From positions 1 to 38,127 of the forward strand of contig JAOUMR010000021.1 in assembly GCA_029881435.1 (NCBI GenBank): a stretch of 38,127 nt of DNA, read 5' to 3'. Below, in pieces: positions 27,333 to 34,798 of the stretch. This stretch comes from Nitrospira sp. (lineage in GTDB: Bacteria > Nitrospirota > Nitrospiria > Nitrospirales > Nitrospiraceae). Below the pieces are notes generated by a model. The model saw only the letters and a program-made list of their open reading frames with translations, made no database searches and was not told the origin of the DNA. Position 1 is the first letter of the stretch. Each line of letters opens with the position of its first letter. Both the position numbers and the translations under genes were made by a program.

Positions 27333-27758
27333 TTAGGCGGAGGGTTCAGCGGCGGAAGGGTCCGGTGGCGGCATGACACTGAAATCCTTCTGTGCGATGA
27401 GATGGCCTTCCATGCGCAGCCGAAATTCATATCGACCTGGCGCAGGAAAGATGAGTAGGGGAACGTTGATCCCGAAGTCCGAAATCTGCAGCCGATCGCC
27501 GATGTTAATGTTCGGAAGAGTAGCCCGGCAAACCAGTTGTTCGGAGTTGAGATAGATCAAGTCGATATCAAAATGATAGGGGCCTTCCGCGTCGGTCAAG
27601 CAGAAGTAGAGCCCCATTTGCTGATGCTGAAAAGGGAATGAGGGGGCCTGTAGATGGGTAAAAATTCCGATCAAACTTTTCTTTTTCGTCAAACTGTCTT
27701 CAATGACCTGGTCGCAGACGAGGAAGGCTTGCACGGTAGGTTTTGGAATTTCTGTCAT
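27333..27758 (-). CDS. DUF6941 family protein
   Basis: 141-aa protein with the DUF6941 pattern: 'VQAFLVCDQVIEDSLTKKKSLIGIFTHL' at the N terminus, then 'LYFCLTDAEGPYHFDIDLIYL', 'RLQISDFGINVPLLIFPAPGRYEFRL' and a Pro-rich tail. The fold appears to be a beta sandwich, soluble and without catalytic motif. Function is unknown. It is upstream of glnS on the same strand. Confidence 0.75.
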   Translation of the reverse strand: MTEIPKPTVQAFLVCDQVIEDSLTKKKSLIGIFTHLQAPSFPFQHQQMGLYFCLTDAEGPYHFDIDLIYLNSEQLVCRATLPNINIGDRLQISDFGINVPLLIFPAPGRYEFRLRMEGHLIAQKDFSVMPPPDPSAAEPSA

Positions 27759-27915
27759 GGCGCTATGCTAGGGATATGGAATGTCGATGGCCACACGAAT
27801 TCGAGCCCGCTGGGTCGCGGCAGAACGACGTACCTGAGTGCCCACCGCCGGCGCGGAATCGATAGAGGGGGCTGAGGCGTTGGGCTCGAGACATGTTGAT
27901 AGAGGGTGAACCCGT

Positions 27916-28449
27916 TCACCCGAGGATGGCCGGCCCACCACGGCTCTCGACGATGTCTCCAAACAGGGTTTTCCCGGAGCCGATCCGACAGTAGTGGGGG
28001 GTAATTTCCACTTCCACGCCCCTATGCGAGTAAAACTTCCCGAATAAGAGAGCGACTTTGTGCTCCGATGTCATAGCTGCGCTGAGCACGATGCCACCGG
28101 ACTGCAGATCTGTTAGACGAACCGATGGACTCTCGACCGCCGAAAGGCTCTGCCCGAAGTGAACCTCGACGGCGAATCGCTCCTTCTCGTTCAACGTGAG
28201 GGTATTCCGGCGTAGATGGGCGATGCGAGTACCGTGTGCGTCGTATAGATCAAGGGTGATGAGAAACAGTCCGTGCGCACGGTTGGTTTCGATGACGACT
28301 TGCTCTTTTTCATGAATCGTAACGACGCCGTTGGTACTTCGGAAGGTGTTGGATCCGATACACAGCTCGAGTCCCGGTCTGGTGAGCGCTCCACCTGTTG
28401 CGGCGTGACCCAATGGACCGGTCTTGTGAAGCACCGCCGGTTCATCCAT
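27916..28449 (-). CDS. Hypothetical protein, beta-rich
   Basis: 177-aa protein that I do not recognise. It is predicted beta-rich with short alternating hydrophobic strands ('GVVTIHEKEQVVIETNRAHGLFLITL', later 'GGIVLSAAMTSEHKVALLFG') and no signal peptide or membrane segment. The motif 'LRRNTLTLNEKERFAVE' stands out. It is a single gene between the DUF6941 gene and tRNA-Glu. The even composition and uninterrupted frame support coding. Confidence 0.6.
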   Translation of the reverse strand: MDEPAVLHKTGPLGHAATGGALTRPGLELCIGSNTFRSTNGVVTIHEKEQVVIETNRAHGLFLITLDLYDAHGTRIAHLRRNTLTLNEKERFAVEVHFGQSLSAVESPSVRLTDLQSGGIVLSAAMTSEHKVALLFGKFYSHRGVEVEITPHYCRIGSGKTLFGDIVESRGGPAILG

Positions 28450-28712
28450 TCAACATCCTCGATCCTCAGTGCCCATCGGGTCGTTCGGAGTTGGTACAGT
28501 GCAGAGGCAGCTTCGAGTAAAATTTTTTTGAAAGCTATGCTTTCTGGTCATTCCTGTCAAGACTCGCCATGGCAGAGATAGACAAGTATTTTGGCCCCCT
28601 GCAAACGGCTCAGCCGGAACTCGCCGATGTGCCCTCATCCAGCGGGGGTAGGGCTTCGTTGCAAACAGAAAACCGCTTATGCTACGGTCCAGCTCTCGGA
28701 CAGTTACTGGAT

Positions 28713-28790
28713 GGTCCCATCGTCTAGCCTGGCCTAGGACGGAGCCCTCTCAAGGCTTAAACACGGGTTCGAATCCCGTTGGGACCACCA
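28713..28790 (+). tRNA. tRNA-Glu (anticodon CUC), integration target
   Basis: 78-nt tRNA with acceptor GGTCCCA/TGGGACC, discriminator A, encoded CCA, T arm ACGGG-TTCGAAT-CCCGT and anticodon loop CTCTCAA (anticodon CUC). The D arm GTCTAGCCTGGCCTAGGAC is typical of tRNA-Glu. The integrase gene on the opposite strand ends inside this gene, so its 3' half is the probable attachment core. Confidence 0.93.
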
Positions 28791-29981
28791 CACTTTCCCT
28801 TGATCCTGTCGCGAGTTAGCAACTTTCACTTGAGCGGTTGCCTCTTCCGTCAGAATTCCATAGGACAATCCATAGGACAACAGGGCGGTGTGAAGCTGAG
28901 AAACGGCGGCTCGGAGTTGCTGATTCCAGCCATATCCGCCGTGCGAATACGCAGCGGTCATGGACTGTCCCCCAAGTTGATCGTGTCCCATTCCTCGCAG
29001 CCGATGCCCCAACAGCGCCGCTCGCACTTCCAGCGGAACGCCGAGATTCTGAAGCCACGTGGCGAACGTGTGGCGCAAGTCATGGAAGTGGAGATCAACC
29101 ACCTTCGCTTCCTTTGCCAAACGCTTCCAGAAGATGCTGAACGCGGCTGGAGTCCATCGTCTGAAGATTCTCCCGTCCACATGGGGGATCGCCCCGTGTA
29201 GGGCCGCGTAGGCGGCAGGATTGAGGGGAATTTCGCGGGGTGTCTGCTTCAGTTTGCTTCTTGCCGGCGGCAGGATTAACCACCACCCGTCATCCCGCTT
29301 TCGCAACCAGGTTCGATCGATCTCGAGAATTTTGGCTTCTCGGAGTCCAGTGTTGAGGGCAACCGTCACGATCCGCCACAGTTCCGCCGGGTCATACTGG
29401 TTTGCATTCATGACCTTGAGTCGGCGTTCATCGGCCTTACCCTTGATCGACTTTAGCTCTTCAATCGTGGCCACACGTTCGCGAGTTTGGGCATCGGGTA
29501 GCTCCACGCGCTTTAACCGGTTCTTGTCGAGCTTATCGAAGTCGACGGCGAGGTTCAGAATCCGCATGAGCACATTCCACTCTCGCCGAATCGTCCAAGG
29601 TGCGGCTTTCGCTCTAAGACGAGCTGTGACATAGGCCAGGCCATCTTCAGCCGTGAGAGAGTCCAGCTGTCGTTCGCCGAAACGGGGGAGCAGGTGGGTC
29701 TCGATGATTGATTCAGGCCGGGCAAGGTCAAACCGCTTCTTCACGCGCATGGTCTGCCAGTAGAGGGGAAGAAAGCCTTTGAACGTGATCGAAGCTGGAC
29801 TCGGAGTATCAGCTCTCTCACCTTGCTGGATCTTGGCGATCATAACGATGGCTGCTTCATCCGCGTGCGCTTTGGTGAGGTTGTAGCCGAGGAGTGGTCG
29901 GTACCGGACACCCCTCCATCGGAAATACAGATCGAAGGCCAGGCCCTTCTTCGTCGGTCTCTTGTTGATCACATACGCCAT
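28734..29981 (-). CDS. Tyrosine-recombinase integrase of a tRNA-Glu element
   Basis: 415-aa phage-type integrase with an N-terminal arm-binding part, a core-binding SAM-like domain (about 65-160) and a catalytic domain. Catalytic motifs: Arg in 'NTGLREAKILEID', 'HDLRHTFATWLQNLG' and the nucleophile region 'LLGHRLRGMGHDQLGGQSMTAAYSHGG'. This last stretch is longer than the common 'LLGHSSIxMTxRYAH', though the final Tyr-Ser-His is present. The start ATG is preceded by GAGAG; the frame is open for 33 codons upstream but overlaps the HTH gene. The last residues ('SQRDSNPCLSLERAPS') are read from within tRNA-Glu, a common sign that integration fixed the junction there. Confidence 0.9.
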   Translation of the reverse strand: MAYVINKRPTKKGLAFDLYFRWRGVRYRPLLGYNLTKAHADEAAIVMIAKIQQGERADTPSPASITFKGFLPLYWQTMRVKKRFDLARPESIIETHLLPRFGERQLDSLTAEDGLAYVTARLRAKAAPWTIRREWNVLMRILNLAVDFDKLDKNRLKRVELPDAQTRERVATIEELKSIKGKADERRLKVMNANQYDPAELWRIVTVALNTGLREAKILEIDRTWLRKRDDGWWLILPPARSKLKQTPREIPLNPAAYAALHGAIPHVDGRIFRRWTPAAFSIFWKRLAKEAKVVDLHFHDLRHTFATWLQNLGVPLEVRAALLGHRLRGMGHDQLGGQSMTAAYSHGGYGWNQQLRAAVSQLHTALLSYGLSYGILTEEATAQVKVANSRQDQGKVWWSQRDSNPCLSLERAPS

Positions 29982-29988
29982 GTGTCTC

Positions 29989-30300
29989 TCAGCGATAGAG
30001 TGGGTTGCGATGGTAGACACCCGCGTTTCGAATGTCCAGAGCGTCGCTCGTAGAGATCTTAGGAATACTGACAGGGCCAATGTTCGCGTGTAAGGCGGAC
30101 TGACTCGGGGAAATCGCAGGTGCCGCTACGGATTCAAATTCAACACGCCCAGCTTTCAGCCACAGCTCAAGCTCATCCTGATCGAACAACAGCGCCCGCG
30201 AGCCAGGACGCCGATAACGAGGAATATCCTTCCGTTGGTACAGAGAAGACCTCGACATCCGAAGAAACTGCGCGGCTTCTTGAAGATTTAACGGTCTCAT
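29989..30300 (-). CDS. Excisionase-like helix-turn-helix protein (MerR/AlpA type)
   Basis: 103-aa protein whose first 55 residues match the short HTH_17/AlpA domain: 'LNLQEAAQFLRMSRSSLYQRKDIPRYRRPGSRALLFDQDELELWL'. Such proteins act as excisionases or regulators next to tyrosine integrases. The C-terminal 45 residues are low-complexity and unrecognised. It ends 7 nt before the integrase start and is co-directional, so the two form an int-xis type operon. Confidence 0.8.
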   Translation of the reverse strand: MRPLNLQEAAQFLRMSRSSLYQRKDIPRYRRPGSRALLFDQDELELWLKAGRVEFESVAAPAISPSQSALHANIGPVSIPKISTSDALDIRNAGVYHRNPLYR

Positions 30301-31004
30301 TCACACTCTCTGACACTCGAAAAACCAGAATTCCAATCTATTGGTCACCGGTCACCATGATCTCTTCTCTATCCGAGAAGTGTCGCAATGCCCGGCAATT
30401 TACGAGAGCACTTCTGTACGATCATACCTTGTGCCTCTGACAAGCGACGCCAAACGCGCGTGACACGGTCGCACTTATGCGAGGGTTCAGAATCTATGAC
30501 CATACCGAAAAAGTAGGGGAGGCCGGGCGAAGGACGTCGGCAGCCATGCCTCAGAGGCACCGCGTCCGGAGACGCCGTGCCTTCTGGAGTTAGGCACCGT
30601 CGTGTCTAGCGACGCGACCGTGCAGAGACCACAGTCGTCGCCCATCAAGGTGTGTGGCACGCCCGATGGCACCCGCGCCACCGAGGACGGTGTCACGCGT
30701 GCAGTCGCGCGTAGCCACAGACTCGGACGGTCTGTTGCGCCCCCGCTTGGGTGAGGGACGCAACCATATCTGTGAAAAAGGCAGATGGTGGCGAGGCGAT
30801 GTGGCTGTTGGTCCCAAGTGTGGTCGTTCTCATCGTGAGCGCGCTCACCACGAATAGAGAGGCAACATGAACACGACAAGAGAGGACGGGTCGTTGGTCG
30901 GGGAGATCAGAAGGTAATCTGCACGTGGATCTCTGCGCAACGCAGCGAGATAGTGCGTCGGATCCGGTCAGAAAGGGGAGTGTAATCTGTGACGGCCCGA
31001 GACC
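30301..31004. other. About 700 bp without a convincing gene, between excisionase and HigA-like genes
   Basis: ORFs on both strands (for example about 130 codons on minus at 30487-30879) have Cys/His/Arg-rich translations with no recognisable fold and look like chance frames in GC-rich DNA. The central part (30540-30770) is rich in short self-complementary segments. The excisionase promoter should lie at the left end. A replication or transfer origin, or a structured RNA, cannot be excluded. Confidence 0.4.
30376..30415. promoter_or_regulatory. Inverted repeat upstream of the excisionase gene
   Basis: AGAAGTG (30376-30382) and CACTTCT (30409-30415) are perfect 7-bp arms 26 nt apart, about 76 nt upstream of the excisionase-like start. 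Nearby, GGTCACC is directly repeated at 30342-30355. Either could be an operator for the HTH protein. Evidence is symmetry only. Confidence 0.25.
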
Positions 31005-31364
31005 CTAGCCATGCACCACTTTCTTTTCTTTGTGCGAGGGCCGGCTGCTGTCAAGATCGGTGAAGCCGGATACGATGACAGGCCGTTGATTGGGGAACTC
31101 CGCAATCAGAGACAGTCTCCCACCCATTCCTTCAATGAAGTCTCTGAGCGTCGAGAGGAGGAGGTCGGTTCGTTTTTCGAGGCGCGAGACCCCGTGTTGC
31201 CCGATCCCCAAAATTTCGCCGATCTCTTGTTGCGTCAACCGGTGGGCTTCCCGGAGCTCGCGTAACGACCGTTCTTCGGCAATCAGTTGAGCAGCCCGCG
31301 CGTGGATCTTTTCTTGGCGTCGTGTCCCCAGTTTCTTGATCTTCTCATGCAGTGTGCTTGCCAT
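31005..31364 (-). CDS. XRE-type antitoxin (HigA-like)
   Basis: 119-aa protein with a Cro/CI helix-turn-helix at about 33-85 ('LRELREAHRLTQQEIGEILGIGQHGVSRLEKRTDLLLSTL') and a C-terminal 'GGRLSLIAEFPNQRPVIV' segment typical of antitoxins paired with Gp49/HigB-like toxins. The N terminus is a basic helix. It follows the toxin gene, with the two frames overlapping by 20 nt, so it is translated from the same message and should neutralise the toxin and repress the shared promoter. Confidence 0.85.
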   Translation of the reverse strand: MASTLHEKIKKLGTRRQEKIHARAAQLIAEERSLRELREAHRLTQQEIGEILGIGQHGVSRLEKRTDLLLSTLRDFIEGMGGRLSLIAEFPNQRPVIVSGFTDLDSSRPSHKEKKVVHG

Positions 31365-31737
31365 GGCGGTCCCCCTTTCCGTCGTGCTTTTTCAACTTCG
31401 CGAGGTGCGCGTCCAACCGACGATCGGCTGTCCGGATGAGCGCACGATAAAAGCGCTTTTCGCTGCCACCTGATTTATCCCCGCAGACCAGCAGGATGCC
31501 TCTTCGCGCAGGGTCAAACGCAAACGCCACGCGCCAGACCCCACCCTTAGCGTCAAAGCGGAGTTCCTTCATGTTCGCATGCCGAGAGCCCTTCAATGTA
31601 TCAGCCCGAGGCCTCCCGAGTTGAGGGCCGAACTGTTCGAGTAATTTCGCATGCGCGAACAACTCATCTTGGACGGCTTCGGGCAACGCGTCAAACTCGG
31701 GCTCGAACTCTTCGTGGAACCGGACTTCCCATGCCAC
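31345..31737 (-). CDS. RelE/HigB-family (Gp49-like) toxin
   Basis: 130-aa RelE/ParE-superfamily toxin: 'VRFHEEFEPEFDALPEAVQDELFAHAKLLEQFGP', 'SRHANMKELRFDAKGGVWRVAFAFDP' and 'LVCGDKSGGSEKRFYRALIRTADRRL'. The order toxin then antitoxin is the HigBA arrangement. Such toxins cut mRNA on the ribosome. It uses a GTG start, 6 nt from the regulatory palindrome. The C terminus is Lys/His rich and overlaps the antitoxin start. Confidence 0.87.
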   Translation of the reverse strand: MAWEVRFHEEFEPEFDALPEAVQDELFAHAKLLEQFGPQLGRPRADTLKGSRHANMKELRFDAKGGVWRVAFAFDPARRGILLVCGDKSGGSEKRFYRALIRTADRRLDAHLAKLKKHDGKGDRHGKHTA

Positions 31738-31743
31738 GATCGA

Positions 31744-31772
31744 AGTATGCCTTACAAGGCATATGCTGTCAA
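31744..31772 (-). promoter_or_regulatory. Sigma-70 promoter with palindromic operator for the HigBA-like pair
   Basis: On the minus strand, TTGACA (31772-31767), a 17-nt spacer and CATACT (31749-31744) make a near-consensus promoter ending just upstream of the toxin GTG. A perfect palindrome, TATGCCTT-AC-AAGGCATA (31746-31763), fills the spacer and overlaps the -10, the expected site for repression by the XRE antitoxin. Confidence 0.75.
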
Positions 31773-31796
31773 GTGCATGTTGGGGAGGGCTGTAGC

Positions 31797-32021
31797 CTAT
31801 GAAATGGTGCTCGGCGGATCAATGACTTTGATGGGATGCACCACTTCACCTACAGAGAGGGAAGAGGGTCGTCGACTGGTAATCGCCAGGATGAGGAGAT
31901 CAGGACGGGCCTGATGATGGGCCGGAGTGCTGACCACGACCGCAGGGCGGCGTTTGACGGCGGACTGATCCGTACACGGGAAGGGGACTCAAACCACATC
32001 CCCGAAGTCATAACCGGTCAT
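31797..32021 (-). pseudogene. MazF/PemK-type toxin with in-frame TGA and altered C terminus
   Basis: The frame starts at an ATG overlapping the end of the antitoxin gene and reads 'MTGYDFGDVV', a TGA at codon 11, then 'VPFPCTDQSAVKRRPAVVVS' and 'LLILAITSRRPSSLSVGEVV'. This is clearly the MazF/PemK fold ('GDVVWVPFPFTDQS', 'KRRPAVVVS'), with the usual Trp/Leu after GDVV replaced by stop (31989-31991). After 'GEVV' the expected 'xxDWxxAGLLKPSVIKP' section is missing, and the frame ends 15 codons later. The toxin is therefore dead, whereas the antitoxin is intact. TGA recoding is unlikely, as other genes use TGA as stop. Confidence 0.8.
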
Positions 32022-32214
32022 AGTCGGCGTCAGCGGGGTTGTCCCAGACTCGCGCGAAGGCGGCGGTGGCGAGGTGGCTGGAGGCCTGAATCAGCTTACG
32101 CTCTTTGGCCTGACGGTGGGAGAGAAAATCTACGAAGGCCTCCACCTCGGCTAACCGTTGGGGAGGCAGATGCCGAAGCTTCTGAAGAATCGTCTGTTCA
32201 TAGTCCGTCGTCAT
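32008..32214 (-). CDS. Antitoxin of a MazF-type pair
   Basis: 68-aa antitoxin-like protein: 'DYEQTILQKLRHLPPQRLAEVEAFVDFLSHRQ' is the short helical pattern of DUF2281/VapB-like antitoxins, and the tail 'AFARVWDNPADADYDRL' is typical of partners of MazF/PemK toxins. The stop lies 14 nt inside the toxin frame, as in intact pairs. With the toxin broken it is an orphan. It may still repress its own promoter or cross-protect. Confidence 0.78.
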   Translation of the reverse strand: MTTDYEQTILQKLRHLPPQRLAEVEAFVDFLSHRQAKERKLIQASSHLATAAFARVWDNPADADYDRL

Positions 32215-32368
32215 CCGCGTCGCTCCAACGAGGCATCAGCGTACCCGTCTCTGTCCCAAACATCAATTCTTCCTCCGTGGCGCGCGGGCCCCGCCGAGTC
32301 AGTTGTCTGGTGATCCTGTGAGTTCTCCGTCTTTCCCATATTTATTCCATTTTTAAGAGGTTGAGGAT

Positions 32369-32536
32369 ATGGCTCTTGCCCGCAGTTGTCTTACATTCTG
32401 GGTTTATTGTATCGTTGTGCCCATGTTCGTTGACCCTTCGATCACCGCCCCAGGACTCTCCTCCGATGACCAGAATCAGACACCGGTTGGTGAGGGGGGC
32501 GGGGCGTCTCGACTTGGGCTGGCACAGGTGAGCTGA
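32369..32536 (+). CDS. Possible 55-aa ORF coupled to mobC
   Basis: An ORF with GAGGAT next to its ATG encodes a hydrophobic N-terminal segment ('TFWVYCIVVPMFV') and a Gly/Ser-rich tail. Its TGA overlaps the mobC ATG as TGATG. The overlap and ribosome site favour translation. I recognise no family. The region could alternatively be the transfer origin that commonly lies upstream of mobC. Confidence 0.35.
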   Translation: MALARSCLTFWVYCIVVPMFVDPSITAPGLSSDDQNQTPVGEGGGASRLGLAQVS

Positions 32537-33087
32537 TGGGGCAGACGGCCAAACGGACGACCACAGTCACGGTGGATCTGGGTGAACTGAAAGCGCCCTG
32601 GCAGGTCTGGTGTCAGGCCCACGGCATTACGCCGAGCCATGCTCTGCGGAACGCCCTTCGGCAGGCCATGGACCGGAGGGCCACGCGGGCTCCTGTGCCT
32701 CGGCTGCGCGTCACGCTGAAGCCTGAACGAGCCACTGCCCGCATGGAAGTGAACCTCACGCCCTCAGAGCTCGCTGCCCTGAAGCGGATGGCCGGGCACG
32801 AAGGCTATGTGCCGACGAAATGGGTGGTGGCGATGGTGCGCACGAAATTGACCGGGCAGCCGCAGGTCGGCCAGCCGGAATTGGAGACCTTGGCCCGGTC
32901 GAATCAGCAACTCCTTGCTCTGGGCAGGAACCTCAACCAGATTGCAAAAGTCCTGAATAGCGCTCCTCAGAATCGGACAGCCTTTCGGGTCGAAGTCATC
33001 ACCGAACTTTCTCGCGTGATCCAGGCCCATACGAAGAAGGTGTCCGATCTCTTACGCGGGACGGTAGAGCGCTGGCACATCCAATGA
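32536..33087 (+). CDS. mobC: MobC-like relaxosome accessory protein
   Basis: 183-aa mobilisation protein. The C-terminal half has the MobC hallmark 'NQQLLALGRNLNQIAKVLN' followed by helices 'VITELSRVIQAHTKKVSDLL'. The N-terminal half contains ribbon-helix-helix-like text ('MEVNLTPSELAALKRMAGHEGYVPTKWVVAMV'). MobC melts DNA at oriT so that the relaxase can nick. Its stop overlaps the relaxase start (ATGA). With the relaxase truncated, mobilisation would need a relaxase supplied in trans. Confidence 0.82.
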   Translation: MGQTAKRTTTVTVDLGELKAPWQVWCQAHGITPSHALRNALRQAMDRRATRAPVPRLRVTLKPERATARMEVNLTPSELAALKRMAGHEGYVPTKWVVAMVRTKLTGQPQVGQPELETLARSNQQLLALGRNLNQIAKVLNSAPQNRTAFRVEVITELSRVIQAHTKKVSDLLRGTVERWHIQ

Positions 33088-33287
33088 GTGCAGCACACAC
33101 GAGTATCGATGGGTGGCTCGATGAGTGGGGAAGGCGGCTCTTCAATGTCCCAGCGGCGAGCCCATCGCGGCAGTCTTCCAGCACCAGGCACCTTCGTCTT
33201 GGTTTACCCGTGAAGGTGAGTACCGGCGGACGACTCAGCACGGCACAGGCTCGCGCCATCTATGTGCGGCCAATGACCTACTGCTGA
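33084..33287 (+). pseudogene. N-terminal relaxase fragment
   Basis: 67 codons coupled to mobC by ATGA. 'SIDGWLDEWGRRLFN' and 'GGRLSTAQARA' resemble the leader of MobA/VirD2-type relaxases that follow mobC in related elements. After 'AQARA' the expected relaxase core (catalytic Tyr and the three-His metal motif) is absent, and the frame ends within 11 codons where a DUF72 fragment begins. The identity rests mainly on position and the leader motif. Confidence 0.5.
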
Positions 33288-33801
33288 ACCCCATACCGCC
33301 CCCGTTCTCTTCGAGTTCCAACGGCACGGCATATCCAGCGAGGAGTTCTGCTCGCGGCTCGATACCTTCTTCAGTCAACTTCCCAAGGAATTTCGCTATG
33401 CGGTCGAAATTCGTAACGCGGGCTTGTTGGGTCCTGACTATCGAAAGGTCCTAGAGCATCACGGCGTCGCGCATGTCTACAATCATTGGTCCTACATGCC
33501 TTCGTTACGTGAACAGCATCAGCGAATGGATGAACACTTCACAGCGCCCTTCACGGTTCTGCGACTCCTGACGCCGCTCAAGATGTCGTACGAAGCTGCA
33601 AAGAAACGAGCAGAACCGTACACGACAATCGTTGAAGAACTTCCAGAGATGCGGCGAGACACCGTGGACCTGGTGAAACAATTGGTAGGAGAGAAGCGGC
33701 ATGCGTATGTCCTGGTAAACAACCGCAGCGAAGGGAATGCGCCCCTGACGATTCAAGCCTTACGGAATGCGCTGCAGGTCGCGGAGTCATACGGGCGGTG
33801 A
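33277..33801 (+). pseudogene. DUF72 C-terminal fragment, copy A
   Basis: The readable frame from 33277 gives 'PVLFEFQRHGISSEEFCSRL', 'KEFRYAVEIRNAGLLGPDY', 'GVAHVYNHWSYMPSL' and 'RSEGNAPLTIQALRNAL', the second half of a DUF72 (YecE-like TIM-barrel) protein. The N-terminal half, with its start codon, is missing; the fragment directly abuts the relaxase stub. No start codon with a ribosome site lies near the left end. A recombination junction between about 33235 and 33290 is inferred. Confidence 0.8.
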
Positions 33802-34256
33802 ATGCTCCAATTGTGGCTTGTGGGACAAGCGATCATTGGGCAAGCACGGAAGTCCACGACTCTATCGCATCAATGCACCGGCGTGGAGGTCCACACCGAT
33901 AGATTGTCTCAGTCCCCCGCAGTCTCCCAACCACTGGGTCTGCGTGACCGGCAGCACAGTATCCATCAGGCGTTGGCCTGAGATCGGCCGGGTCCACTTT
34001 GACGTGGACCGCATGCGCCAACCGCTCGATCCCATGGCCCAGGGATCTTCATGTGGTTTTTCGGGTGGATGTAGCGAATCGGCCATTCCCTCCAGCATGT
34101 TCCAAGCCTTGTGATAGGCTTGAATAACATGCCGATAAATTTAATCTGTCCTTCTATATCTTTATATTTATCCGCCAATTCTATTGGCATAACTCTGCGC
34201 ATTGATCCATGTCGGTGGTTCGAGGTCGAGTCGGACACAGAGAGGAGCCAACAACA
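33802..34256. other. About 450 bp without a recognised gene
   Basis: Frames on both strands reach 60-147 codons, but their translations match nothing that I know. The left two thirds is GC-rich like the DUF72 fragment. The last 130 nt turn AT-rich (near 34130-34190), which probably includes the promoter of the helical-repeat gene. Confidence 0.4.
34103..34122. terminator. Small hairpin upstream of the helical-repeat gene
   Basis: CAAGCCT-TGTGAT-AGGCTTG is a perfect 7-bp stem with a 6-nt loop. It is followed by AATAAC, not a T run, so termination is doubtful. It marks the boundary between GC-rich and AT-rich sequence. Confidence 0.25.
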
Positions 34257-34733
34257 ATGTCTGACCAGGCACTCACAGATGAAACTCTCAAGGACCGTGC
34301 TATCAGGCAAGCTCTTGCAGGTAATGTAACCGGGGCGAGACAGACCATCGAAAGGATGGTTGATAGGAGATATCTGAGAGACGTCTGGTGGGCGATTCTG
34401 TGCATGCAAAAAGATCGCGGGGATGTAGAGGGGGTCAAGGACACGATCGTCTCATGCCCTGATCAATCGTTATTAGTTTGTCACGAATATCGTGAACTGC
34501 CTCTCGCCTTTGCCCGGGCAGGTCATGTTGCTGGGGCAATCGAGATAGCAAAAGCGATGGAGTCTTCGGGAATGTTACCCCTATTGATGATTCCATTAAT
34601 TCTGATGAACAACGGGGATTTTGTTGGAGCGAGGGGAGCGGTGTCTCATATTGATGAGGAAGCATGTAGAATCATGATGATGAACTTCGTGGATCAATGC
34701 CAACGGAAGGGCACCAGTCCAGAGGAGTCCTAG
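34257..34733 (+). CDS. Helical-repeat (TPR-like) protein
   Basis: 158-aa soluble protein built from paired helices with recurring 'A..G....A' spacing: 'AIRQALAGNVTGARQTIERM', 'ELPLAFARAGHVAGAIEIAKAM' and 'MNNGDFVGARGAVSHIDEE'. This pattern fits TPR or PPR-like repeats used for protein binding. No enzyme motif is present. AGGAG lies 9 nt before the chosen ATG. An in-frame start at 34209 is less likely. The next gene, a 2OG-Fe(II) oxygenase, follows on the same strand. Confidence 0.72.
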   Translation: MSDQALTDETLKDRAIRQALAGNVTGARQTIERMVDRRYLRDVWWAILCMQKDRGDVEGVKDTIVSCPDQSLLVCHEYRELPLAFARAGHVAGAIEIAKAMESSGMLPLLMIPLILMNNGDFVGARGAVSHIDEEACRIMMMNFVDQCQRKGTSPEES

Positions 34734-34798
34734 CGCTGGAAAGTGGCTCAGAAGCCATTTCCGAGCAGGTCGTGCGAGGAAAGGAAAGTGACCCAAGC

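Noticed and set aside
30487-30879. A 130-codon minus-strand ORF in the gene-poor stretch
   Set aside because: Composition is rich in Arg, Cys and His without periodicity or a ribosome site; it looks like a chance frame.
31989-31991. TGA in the MazF-like frame as a recoded (selenocysteine or Trp) codon
   Set aside because: TGA serves as the stop of many clear genes here, no SECIS-like hairpin was seen next to it, and the C terminus is also damaged, so a nonsense mutation is simpler.
33767-34114. A 115-codon ORF with 'ECSNCGLWDKRS' after DUF72 copy A
   Set aside because: It begins inside the DUF72 frame without a ribosome site, and only one CxxC pair is present; no family could be named.
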